A DNA stretch of 8,146 nucleotides from an uncultured bacterium (GTDB lineage Bacteria; Verrucomicrobiota; Kiritimatiellia; CAIKKV01; CAITUY01), in NCBI GenBank assembly GCA_903934155.1, contig CAIZMS010000385.1, positions 1 through 8,146 on the forward strand, in the 5' to 3' direction. Shown in pieces: positions 1-5,914 of this stretch. How positions within the stretch are numbered: the first letter of the stretch is position 1; each line of letters opens with the position of its first letter. Position numbers and translations under genes: made by a program. The notes under the pieces were generated by a model. The model did no database searches, was not told the origin of the DNA, and saw only the letters and a program-made list of their open reading frames with translations.

Positions 1-90
1 AGAAGCCCGTCAAAAAAGCCGTTTCACTACTAATCCTCCTGAACCCCGAACCCTGACCCCTGATTCCCTTCCTGAACCCTGACCCCTCTC
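1..90. repeat. C-rich degenerate repeat with G-quadruplex potential on the minus strand
   Basis: This stretch lies just beyond the amidase stop codon and holds no supported gene. The 14-nt unit GAACCCTGACCCCT occurs exactly at 48-61 and again at 74-87, with the related CCTGAACCCC at 38-47. On the minus strand, the sense of the amidase mRNA, this reads as GGGTTCA/GGGGTCA-like units. Within 44-68 the minus strand has four G-runs (GGG, GGGG, GGG, GGGG) separated by loops of 5, 3 and 3 nt, a classic G-quadruplex pattern. Short open frames run in from the left edge on the plus strand (one ends at a stop at 31-33). They are too short to call as the tail of an upstream gene. Confidence 0.6.
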
Positions 91-1092
91 CTACATGCTC
101 TTCACAGGCGGAAGGTGCTGGGTGCGGACGCGGCTCAGGTAGGTAAGAAGGCCCCGGGTAATTCCCTCGGCCACACGATCCCGATAGGCCGCCTCCGCAA
201 TCTTCGACATTTCGCGGCTGTTGGAGAGAAACCCGCATTCCACAAGCGAGGCGGGGCAATTGGCATTGCGAATCACATAGAACCGGGCTCGGCGAATACC
301 CCGATCCATAGAACCCGTGTGACTCAACAGCCCCTTCTGAAGATACTGCGCCAAAACGGAGTTGGCGCCATCATGCTTGTTACCAGGGCAGTTTCGGGTG
401 CGCGACGCAACCACATGCCGCTCCGCCTCCGCCGTCGTCGGATAGCCGGGCGCCGGAACGATGTAGGTCTCAACACCTGAAATCAAACGATCCCGTGAAG
501 CGTTGAAGTGAATGCTTAAGAAAACATCAGCTCCAAATTTATCGCTGCGCCAGCAGCGTTCATCCAGCGACATGGTCTGATCCCGATCCCGTGTCATCAT
601 CACCCGGATCCCATTGTCCCGAAGCCGTGCCCTCACCCGCTTGGCGATGTCGAGGGTATACTGCTTCTCCTCACGCGACGCCCCGCCGTTCGCGCCGGGA
701 TCCGCCCCGCCGTGGCCGGGATCCAGAACGACAAGGGCATAGGATTCTTTGCGGAGGGCGCGGGAGGGCAACAACATGGCACCAATGGTGTCCACCGCAT
801 CCACCGGACTGATCACCCAGTTCCCCGCCCCCTTCAGGACGCTCCGGTTGAGATAGACTGAAAGGCCGTTGACCACAATGCGTCGGCTATCCGCCTCGAA
901 GATCACGGTGGCCGAGCGGCTCCGGTACACAGCGCTCTTTCCATACTCGGACGGCATTCCAAACCCGTAGGAGGCCATCACCTCGTTCAACCCCAACCCC
1001 CGGAACACAATCGCCTGGGCAGGAACGGCAAGGCACGCGAGCACGCCCGCGAGCCAAAGCACCCAACTGGTCATCTTGAAGGTTTTGTTCAT
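91..1092 (-). CDS. N-acetylmuramoyl-L-alanine amidase (Amidase_3), secreted
   Basis: This is a zinc amidase that cleaves the bond between N-acetylmuramic acid and the L-alanine of the stem peptide, acting in the periplasm on peptidoglycan (AmiC/CwlC-type Amidase_3 family). The ATG at 1092 gives 333 residues and places a signal peptide at the N-terminus: a basic start, a hydrophobic core at about 9-23, and an Ala-X-Ala site (PAQA) near residue 27. The open frame extends further upstream, but that part is not signal-like. Residues about 50-110 resemble a small stalk domain as found before some amidases. The catalytic domain spans about 118-322, with DPGHGG (zinc ligand H127), EEK (ligand probably E142), SIHFN (H195) and VECGFLSN (catalytic E285). 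All expected metal and catalytic residues are present, so it should be active. It is divergent from the TPR gene. A TTGACA-like -35 lies at 1144-1149, with a poorer -10 (TATCAA) 15 nt away. No strong Shine-Dalgarno is seen, and the ATG at 1074 (residue 7) is an alternative start. Confidence 0.93.
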   Translation of the reverse strand: MNKTFKMTSWVLWLAGVLACLAVPAQAIVFRGLGLNEVMASYGFGMPSEYGKSAVYRSRSATVIFEADSRRIVVNGLSVYLNRSVLKGAGNWVISPVDAVDTIGAMLLPSRALRKESYALVVLDPGHGGADPGANGGASREEKQYTLDIAKRVRARLRDNGIRVMMTRDRDQTMSLDERCWRSDKFGADVFLSIHFNASRDRLISGVETYIVPAPGYPTTAEAERHVVASRTRNCPGNKHDGANSVLAQYLQKGLLSHTGSMDRGIRRARFYVIRNANCPASLVECGFLSNSREMSKIAEAAYRDRVAEGITRGLLTYLSRVRTQHLPPVKSM

Positions 1093-1195
1093 GCGGTTTT
1101 TTATAGCCGTGATCGGGGCACTTTGATATACGGGGCGAGAGAATGTCAAGCGATCAGACGGTAAACCGCATATCACGACGCAAGGGGCGCAAGTC

Positions 1196-2581
1196 ATGGC
1201 TGAAGTAACTCTTGAAGCAGTTCCGCAGAAAACCAAGGATATGTTCAATCGCGGGTTTGTGGCCATGGAGCGCGGCAATCTGGACTATGCGATCGACATG
1301 TTCACGGCCTGCCTGGAGCTGGAGCCGAACCTGCACCGGGCCCGCAAATTCCTGAGGGCGGCGGAAATCAAGCAGTTCAAAAGCAAAGGGGGCGGTCAGA
1401 TGGCCCACCTGGTGTCGTCCCTCACCGGCCTCTCCTCGATGTTCAAGGCCCAGTCCCTGATGAAAACCAAACCGGCTCAGGCCATCGTGGCCATTGAGAA
1501 ACTGTTGCGGAATGACCCCTTGAACCTCAGCCATATCACCTTGCTCTCCAAGGCGGCCCAGGCCGCGGGGGAACCCGAAATCGGCATCCAAACCCTGGTC
1601 CTGGCACGCGACCATTATCCGGACAGCGCCGAACTCCTTGAACAATTGGGCCGGCTGTACATGGCCACCGACCAGCCCCGCCTGGGCCGCGAGTGCTTTG
1701 AGGTGCTCTGCGATATCAAACCCAACGATAGCGCCGCGCTCAAGCTGCTCAAGGATGCCATGGCCATTGACAGCATGTCCAAGGACGGATGGGAAAAGGT
1801 CGGGACCAAGGGCACCAAATTCACGGACCTCATCAAGGATCGCAAGGAATCCGAGAGCCTGGCACGGGAATCCAAGGCGGTGGTGGACAAAAACGACATC
1901 ACCCTGATGATTGAGGAAAACAAGGCGCGGATCCAGCGGGAGCCGGGCAATATCAATTACCGGCGCGCGCTGGCCAACCTGTATTCCAGCAGCAAAATGT
2001 TCGCCGAAGCCATCGCCGTCCTTCAGGAGACCCAAACCATAACCGGCGGCCGTGATCCGCAGATCGACCAGTCCATCAGCGCCATCCGCCTGCAGATATT
2101 CGACGAGGAGATCGCCAAGGCCAAGGCCGCGGGGATGACGGCGATGGCGGACTCCAAGGCGAAAGACCGGGAACTCTTCCTGTTCAATGACCTGCTCGAC
2201 CGCGTGACCCGTTACCCGAACGACCTACAGATCAAGTACGATTATGGAGTGTTGCTTTTCCAGCAGGGAAGGATCAACGAAGCCATCCAGCAATTCCAAG
2301 CTTCCCAGCGCAACGCGCAACGGCGGGTTAACTCGCTTTACTACATCTCCTTGTGTTTCAAGGCCAAACAACAATACGACCTGGCGATTGACCAGGTCCA
2401 GAAGGCCGTCTCGGAACTTCCCGTGATGGATGACACCAAGAAGATGGTCATCTATGAATTGGGCCTCCTCTTCGAACTCGTGGACCGGAAGCCGGAAGCC
2501 ATGGACTGCTTCAAACAGATCTACCAGATCGACATCGGCTACCGCGATGTGGCGGCGAAAGTGGAGCAAGGGTACAAGTAG
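1196..2581 (+). CDS. Tetratricopeptide-repeat protein, cytoplasmic, function unknown
   Basis: This 461-residue protein has no signal peptide or membrane segment, so it is probably cytoplasmic. The ATG at 1196 is preceded by AAGGGG (1182-1187) at 8-nt spacing. TPR-like helix pairs can be seen at about residues 13-46 (ending in the typical LELEPN), 112-178, 254-283, 342-375 (the clearest: YDYGVLLFQQGRINEAIQQF) and 379-449. A charged, lysine-rich non-TPR segment at about 190-245 separates the N- and C-terminal repeat blocks, and the region around 300-330 looks like a charged helix or coiled coil. TPR proteins act as protein-protein scaffolds, and nothing here shows the partner. It is transcribed divergently from the amidase (103-bp gap) and converges on the OmpA-domain gene, whose stop is only 17 nt away. 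A long open frame on the opposite strand is a codon-bias shadow. The TPR call is secure; the biological role is unknown. Confidence 0.9.
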   Translation: MAEVTLEAVPQKTKDMFNRGFVAMERGNLDYAIDMFTACLELEPNLHRARKFLRAAEIKQFKSKGGGQMAHLVSSLTGLSSMFKAQSLMKTKPAQAIVAIEKLLRNDPLNLSHITLLSKAAQAAGEPEIGIQTLVLARDHYPDSAELLEQLGRLYMATDQPRLGRECFEVLCDIKPNDSAALKLLKDAMAIDSMSKDGWEKVGTKGTKFTDLIKDRKESESLARESKAVVDKNDITLMIEENKARIQREPGNINYRRALANLYSSSKMFAEAIAVLQETQTITGGRDPQIDQSISAIRLQIFDEEIAKAKAAGMTAMADSKAKDRELFLFNDLLDRVTRYPNDLQIKYDYGVLLFQQGRINEAIQQFQASQRNAQRRVNSLYYISLCFKAKQQYDLAIDQVQKAVSELPVMDDTKKMVIYELGLLFELVDRKPEAMDCFKQIYQIDIGYRDVAAKVEQGYK

Positions 2582-2598
2582 GAATCGCGGCGGCGCCC

Positions 2599-3378
2599 TT
2601 ATTTCGAAGACAGCCCGATCACCAGCGTCACCGTCCGGTTTTTCCGGCTCGCCTCGGGATCATTACCGGCAAAGGGGGAATTCTCGTCACCTGCCGTGGC
2701 GGCCACCATCATGGACGCAGGAACATCAGCCTCACGGCAGAGCACTCGCATCACTTCCATCGCACGGGCCAGTCCTAATTCCTTGTTGTCACGATACAGC
2801 CCGCTCCCCCGCATGGGAACGGAATCAGTGTGGCCGACAATCCGCACCTCCCATTCACCAGCGTGCTTGGCCAGCACCTTTCCAAGTTGCTGAAGAACGG
2901 GCCTCTGATCGGGATCCAGAACCACCCGGCTCGAAAATACCGGCGCCTCAAACATCACCCGCACGGATTCGCCCTTTTCCCGCTGCGCCAGAATCCCGAT
3001 GCCTTTCAGCGAGTCCAAATCGGCCCTATCCACAACGCTTTTCGGCTGAGGCGGTTCAGGCGGCAAGGTCACCGTATTGGTCACGACGATTACAGGGGAA
3101 GCCAGAGGTGGGCTCTGTTCCATGCGCGGCGCGGCCCATGTCCCGATAGCCGCACCGCCCAGAACCAAAACGAGACCAGCGGAAAACGCCATGAGGCATC
3201 GCGCCGGGATCCAGAAGGGTTTCCCCGCAACCGGTACGGGCACCTGTTCGGCCCGCTCCGCGACAGGCTCAACGGAAGGCGGAGGCGACGGAGCTCCGGC
3301 CACTCCGATGGTTTCCGGCACACCGCCCAACAGGTCGCCAAGCCCCCTTCCCAGGGATCCATTCCTAGGAGGCGACAT
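2599..3378 (-). CDS. OmpA/MotB-domain membrane protein with a ParB-like N-terminal ParA-binding peptide
   Basis: The product is 259 residues from the ATG at 3378. This start overlaps the end of parA by 14 nt and has a good Shine-Dalgarno (GAGGAAG, 3388-3394, spacing 9). Longer versions of the frame would run antiparallel to nothing but deep inside parA in another frame and are unlikely. Layout: residues 9-18 read LGRGLGDLLG, very like the N-terminal peptide of chromosomal ParB; 20-57 is a Pro/Val-rich linker; 62-82 is a single transmembrane helix with K53 and R60 on the cytoplasmic side; 83-137 is a periplasmic stalk; 138-256 is an OmpA-like peptidoglycan-binding domain. That domain has VGHTDSVPMRG (D185), LGLARA (R205) and a closing NRTVTLVI, with D185 and R205 matching the diaminopimelate-binding pair known in OmpA. 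It is not a flagellar stator: the membrane helix has no Asp and there is no motA. Inferred role: anchor between ParA and the cell wall. The ParB resemblance is by eye. Confidence 0.9.
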   Translation of the reverse strand: MSPPRNGSLGRGLGDLLGGVPETIGVAGAPSPPPSVEPVAERAEQVPVPVAGKPFWIPARCLMAFSAGLVLVLGGAAIGTWAAPRMEQSPPLASPVIVVTNTVTLPPEPPQPKSVVDRADLDSLKGIGILAQREKGESVRVMFEAPVFSSRVVLDPDQRPVLQQLGKVLAKHAGEWEVRIVGHTDSVPMRGSGLYRDNKELGLARAMEVMRVLCREADVPASMMVAATAGDENSPFAGNDPEASRKNRTVTLVIGLSSK

Positions 3379-4303
3379 GGGTACTCGCTTCCTCGACCAG
3401 ACCCCCTGATTCAACAGCAGGCATGACAGCCGAGACAAAGGCAGGAGCCTCCATTTGAACAGACTTCTCAAACGGGGATCTGAGCTTAAACCCGGCGGCG
3501 GCGTCAGCGTCGTCATCCTCCACACCGCCATTGCGCCTGGCCAGAAATTCACGGGCCAATTGACGGTAGGCGGCCGCGCCGGTACAAAGCGGATTATAGG
3601 TGATGATCGGCTTGCCGAAGCTCGGCGCCTCGCTCAACCTGACATTGCGGGGAATCAGCGTCTCATAAACCTTGTCGCCAAAATGCCGGATCACTTCCTG
3701 AACCACCTGCTGGGAAAGATTGGTTCGACCGTCATACATGGTCATGACGATTCCCTCCAGATGAAGGCCGGGATTCACGCCGTTCTGGCTCAACTGCTGG
3801 ATCAGGCGGGTCATGACGCTCAGGCCCTCGAGTGCGTAATACTCGGCCTGAAGGGGAATGATAACCGAATGAGCCGCCGCCAGCACATTCATGGTCAGGA
3901 TCCCCAGCGAGGGCGAACAGTCGAGGATGATGAAATGATATCGCCCCGAGGCAATCACCTCGGACAACACACCGCGAAGCCGATGGAGATAATGCTCTCC
4001 GCGGGCGATTTCCACCTCGGCACCCGCCAGGTCAATTTCCGAGGGGATCATGCTCAAATGCTTGACCGGAGTGGGCTTGATCAGGTCGAGGGCTCGTGCG
4101 GTTCCGAAGAGAGCGCCATACAGGCTGGCGCCCGGTTCCTTGGGAAGACCCAGCCCGCTCGTGGCATTCGCCTGCGGATCCAGATCGACCAGCAGGACTT
4201 CCTTTCGCTTTTCCGCCAGACAGGCCGCCAGGTTGATGGCCGTCGTGGTTTTACCCACCCCGCCCTTCTGGTTCGCCATCGCTATGACATGAGTCTGCAT
4301 CAT
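3365..4303 (-). CDS. ParA/Soj-family ATPase with an extended C-terminal tail
   Basis: This is a deviant-Walker ATPase of the ParA/MinD superfamily, which dimerises on ATP, binds DNA non-specifically and positions cargo over the nucleoid. Numbering from the ATG at 4303 (312 residues): KGGVGKTT at 13-20 with the signature lysine K13, Walker A' DLDPQANAT at 40-48, Walker B FIILDCSPS at 124-132, and the Soj hallmark RNVRLSEAPSFGKPI at about 218-232. The core ends near residue 255. A tail of about 57 residues follows (nt 3368-3538), with an acidic linker (EDDDAD) and a low-complexity end. This is longer than a typical chromosomal Soj of roughly 250-270 residues. TTG at 4306 and ATG at 4300 are alternative starts; no strong Shine-Dalgarno is visible (AAGG at 4317-4320 is distant). 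The downstream partner is not ParB but the OmpA-domain protein. The closeness of the core to Soj means it could still serve chromosome segregation with a ParB encoded elsewhere. Confidence 0.95.
   Translation of the reverse strand: MMQTHVIAMANQKGGVGKTTTAINLAACLAEKRKEVLLVDLDPQANATSGLGLPKEPGASLYGALFGTARALDLIKPTPVKHLSMIPSEIDLAGAEVEIARGEHYLHRLRGVLSEVIASGRYHFIILDCSPSLGILTMNVLAAAHSVIIPLQAEYYALEGLSVMTRLIQQLSQNGVNPGLHLEGIVMTMYDGRTNLSQQVVQEVIRHFGDKVYETLIPRNVRLSEAPSFGKPIITYNPLCTGAAAYRQLAREFLARRNGGVEDDDADAAAGFKLRSPFEKSVQMEAPAFVSAVMPAVESGGLVEEASTHVAS
3388..3394 (-). promoter_or_regulatory. Ribosome binding site of the OmpA-domain gene, inside parA
   Basis: GAGGAAG on the minus strand sits 9 nt before the ATG at 3378 and within the last codons of parA. 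It decides the start of the downstream gene. With the 14-nt overlap, it implies translational coupling of the two proteins. Confidence 0.7.
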
Positions 4304-4340
4304 CAATCACTCTGTGCCTTGTTTGTTAACTGGTCGGAGA

Positions 4341-4381
4341 CCATCCGTAGCTCAAGCCGACAGGCGCAGAGCGAAGGATGG
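4341..4381. repeat. Imperfect palindrome joined to the tRNA-Ser 3' end
   Basis: A three-tier hairpin can be drawn: CCATCC (4341-4346) with GGATGG (4376-4381), GCTC (4350-4353) with GAGC (4369-4372), and GCC (4356-4358) with GGC (4363-4365) around a GACA loop. Small 2-3 nt internal loops separate the tiers. The outer arm includes the encoded CCA of the tRNA. There is no U-tract, so it is a poor intrinsic terminator. It may be a dispersed intergenic palindrome or a processing structure. Confidence 0.55.
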
Positions 4382-4472
4382 CGGAGAGGGAGGGATTTGA
4401 ACCCTCGGTACCGGTTGTTACCAGTACGGCGGTTTAGCAAACCGCTGCTTTCGACCACTCAGCCACCTCTCC
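4379..4472 (-). tRNA. tRNA-Ser (anticodon GCU), CCA encoded
   Basis: The minus strand folds as a class II (long variable arm) tRNA. The acceptor 5' strand GGAGAGG (4466-4472) pairs with CCTCTCC (4383-4389), followed by discriminator G and an encoded CCA (4379-4381). The D-arm starts TGGCTGAGTGG. The anticodon stem-loop GGTTTGCTAAACC places GCT at 4436-4438, reading AGC/AGU serine codons. The variable arm GTACTGGTAACAACCGGTAC is the long self-pairing arm typical of serine tRNAs, and the T-loop has GGTTCAAATCC. Its 94 nt including CCA is normal for this type. It lies upstream of parA on the same strand, with a 75-nt gap. tRNA 3' ends are common integration sites, but no integrase or duplicated att fragment is seen here. 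Confidence 0.97.
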
Positions 4473-4591
4473 AGATGTTTACAATCAACGACTTACAGCA
4501 GCACAGGCCAGAAATTACAATCGCCAGTGGTTGTATAAGGGCGGCATCATACGCCACCGTGAAGAAAATTATCAAGTTGAAATCAATTTCA

Positions 4592-4633
4592 CCGCGAGGC
4601 GCATCCGGGCTACCCATGAAATGCGCACCGCGG
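4592..4633 (-). terminator. Possible stem-loop terminator of the HU gene
   Basis: CCGCGAGGCGCAT (4592-4604) and ATGCGCACCGCGG (4621-4633) form a 13-bp stem with two central mismatches and a 16-nt loop, beginning 17 nt after the HU stop. The following minus-strand sequence is only moderately T-rich (TGAAATTGATTT), so termination efficiency is uncertain. The rest of 4473-4649 shows no gene. It must hold the tRNA promoter, but no convincing -35/-10 pair was found. Confidence 0.4.
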
Positions 4634-4649
4634 CAAAACGCTTCATCGA

Positions 4650-4928
4650 TCACCCACCCGTCAAAATCGCATCCTTGGCCGCCTTGGCGATCTTGAACTT
4701 CAGAACAGTCTTGGCGGGAATCTGCAGCGTCTCGCCCGTGGCCGGATTGCGCCCCGTCCGCGCCGCACGCTCCACCTTGACGAGCTTACCCAGGCCGGGA
4801 ATGACGAACCCTTCCGAGGCCTCCCGGATAGCCATGCTGGCCAGGGCGTCCAGCATTTCCGCCACTTGCTTCTTCTCGACTCCTACGGTTTCCGCCAGCG
4901 CTGCAATGATTTCACTCTTGGTCTTCAC
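4650..4928 (-). CDS. HU/IHF-family DNA-binding nucleoid protein
   Basis: This is a 92-residue histone-like protein that binds and bends DNA as a dimer. The full-length family pattern is present: helical dimerisation part at 1-40, then FVIPGLGKLVKVERAARTGRNPATGE at about 41-66, with the arm motif GRNP (P62 is the residue that intercalates DNA in HU/IHF), and a closing IPAKTVLKFKIAKAAKDAI typical of HU. The start is GTG at 4926-4928, chosen because AAGGAG (4934-4939) lies 5 nt upstream and because the family N-terminus (MKTKSEIIAALAE) begins there. It sits between the tRNA and the acetolactate decarboxylase on the same strand, 84 nt after the latter's stop, and probably has its own promoter. 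HU and IHF subunits cannot be told apart with certainty; the sequence is more HU-like. Confidence 0.95.
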   Translation of the reverse strand: MKTKSEIIAALAETVGVEKKQVAEMLDALASMAIREASEGFVIPGLGKLVKVERAARTGRNPATGETLQIPAKTVLKFKIAKAAKDAILTGG

Positions 4929-5012
4929 AGGATCTCCTTGGTTAGATTGATCAACTCATTTCGACTGTATGCCGCATCGGTGGTACAGGACAAGAAATAT
5001 TCTACGGAAACA

Positions 5013-5807
5013 CTACTTTCCGCTTTCCGCCGCCTTGAGCGCCCGCGTTGGATCATGACCCAGCTGAACAGCCTCGAACTCCGTGTTTCGGGGAAGGGTA
5101 AGATGAACTTCTGACAAGGATCCGGACTGACCGGTTCCCTGACGCAGGGAACATCCGAGCAAGTGTCCCCCGCTCTTCCGATCCGCTGAAATAAAATGCA
5201 GATGGTACCCCGGAAGATTGAGGGTTTTGGCGTATTCAGGGCACCAGAATCCAACCAGGGTTCCTTCAATCGCCTGGCGCTCAAACACGGGTTGACGAGC
5301 CGCCACCTCAGTCAGTTTGGGGTAGGGCTTACCCTGTGCCGGAACGCTCCGGAATTTGACAGCATTAAAAACGCCCTCCACCCGGATGGCATAGAACCGG
5401 TTGTTGCTGGCCCGAATCGCATCCAGTTGCGTCTTCAGGGAATTCAAATCAGCCGCGCTTCCGAGCGCCCGCGCCTGATCGGGCTTGAACTCGGTAACGG
5501 CGGCAAAGGGGACCGTCTGGGAATCCCCCGCTTGCACCACGGATCCATCCGCCTTCGCCTGGAATATCGCCCCATCCAGGAAAATCATCTCACCATCCAG
5601 CCGGTCAAAGGTGCCAATCCCGAAATTTCCCTGTCGCCGTAACTCGCCGCAGGGGATCACCCCATCATAGCACCCTTCCAGCAAGGCCGTAATCAGGGAA
5701 GTCTGATGGAGAACAGGAGGCGCATCACCGGATCGGAAATGAGCACAGGAACATAACTCCACAGCCAGGGCCGCAGCCATACAGACACGAATCCAAGGAT
5801 AACTCAT
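5013..5807 (-). CDS. Alpha-acetolactate decarboxylase with lipoprotein signal peptide
   Basis: This enzyme converts (S)-2-acetolactate to (R)-acetoin and CO2 (EC 4.1.1.5; BudA/AlsD family). The ATG at 5807 has AAAGGAG (5817-5823) 9 nt upstream and gives 264 residues; the open frame continues upstream but is implausible. Family motifs: TSLITALLEGCYDGVIPCGEL (36-56), GNFGIGTFDRLDGEMI (60-75, acidic E73), FYAIRVEGVFNAVKFRSV (138-155, R153), and the zinc cluster GYHLHFISADRKSGGHLL (200-217). H202, H204 and H215 reproduce the 2- and 11-residue spacing of the known His ligands, so it should be active. The unusual part is residues 1-21: a basic/hydrophobic leader ending LCSC, which reads as a lipobox with Cys21 as the lipidated residue, so the enzyme would be anchored outside the cytoplasm. 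No acetolactate synthase lies nearby. It is divergent from the K+ channel. Confidence 0.95.
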   Translation of the reverse strand: MSYPWIRVCMAAALAVELCSCAHFRSGDAPPVLHQTSLITALLEGCYDGVIPCGELRRQGNFGIGTFDRLDGEMIFLDGAIFQAKADGSVVQAGDSQTVPFAAVTEFKPDQARALGSAADLNSLKTQLDAIRASNNRFYAIRVEGVFNAVKFRSVPAQGKPYPKLTEVAARQPVFERQAIEGTLVGFWCPEYAKTLNLPGYHLHFISADRKSGGHLLGCSLRQGTGQSGSLSEVHLTLPRNTEFEAVQLGHDPTRALKAAESGK

Positions 5808-5892
5808 TATTCGGCGCTCCTTTGTTGAGCCCCGTTTATACCCCCCCTTCTCCCTTAAAACCACTCTGAACTCACGCCGGAGCCTCCTTTCC

Positions 5893-5912
5893 GCTTGCCT
5901 TGCAGGGCAAGC
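5893..5912 (+). promoter_or_regulatory. Hairpin in the 5' leader of the potassium channel gene
   Basis: GCTTGCC (5893-5899) and GGCAAGC (5906-5912) form a perfect 7-bp stem with loop TTGCAG, ending two bases before the ATG at 5915. It covers the only Shine-Dalgarno-like bases (AGGG at 5904-5907). It could limit initiation at 5915, or indicate that initiation is really at the ATG at 5939. Confidence 0.35.
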
Positions 5913-5914
5913 CC

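Noticed and set aside
1154..2035. 293-codon open frame on the minus strand opposite the TPR gene
   Set aside because: It mirrors the strongly GC-biased codons of a clear TPR protein, has no recognisable domain and would run into the amidase promoter.
2582..2598. Bidirectional terminator between the convergent TPR and OmpA-domain genes
   Set aside because: The 17-nt gap has only a short GGCGCC palindrome and no T-tract on either strand.
2430..3149. 239-codon plus-strand open frame spanning the end of the TPR gene and antisense to the OmpA-domain gene
   Set aside because: Composition is Ser/Arg/Pro-rich without domains, and it overlaps two supported genes.
2599..3378. Flagellar stator protein MotB
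   Set aside because: The OmpA domain is MotB-like, but the membrane helix lacks the essential Asp, the order of parts differs (long cytoplasmic N-terminus) and there is no motA.
3379..3552. N-terminal extension of the OmpA-domain frame to 3552
   Set aside because: It would overlap parA by nearly 190 nt. The ATG at 3378 has a good Shine-Dalgarno and gives the ParB-like N-terminus.
3325..4303. Ordinary parAB operon
   Set aside because: The second gene has only the ParB-like N-terminal peptide. There is no ParB/Srx CTP-binding domain or helix-turn-helix, and no parS-like 16-bp palindrome was noticed.
4379..4472. Genomic-island integration site at tRNA-Ser
   Set aside because: No integrase, no duplicated tRNA 3' fragment in the window, and the flanking genes are of core type.
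3455..4696. 413-codon plus-strand open frame across parA and the tRNA
   Set aside because: It is antisense to the well-supported ParA and to tRNA-Ser. The GRDLNPR-like stretch is the familiar spurious translation of a serine tRNA complement.
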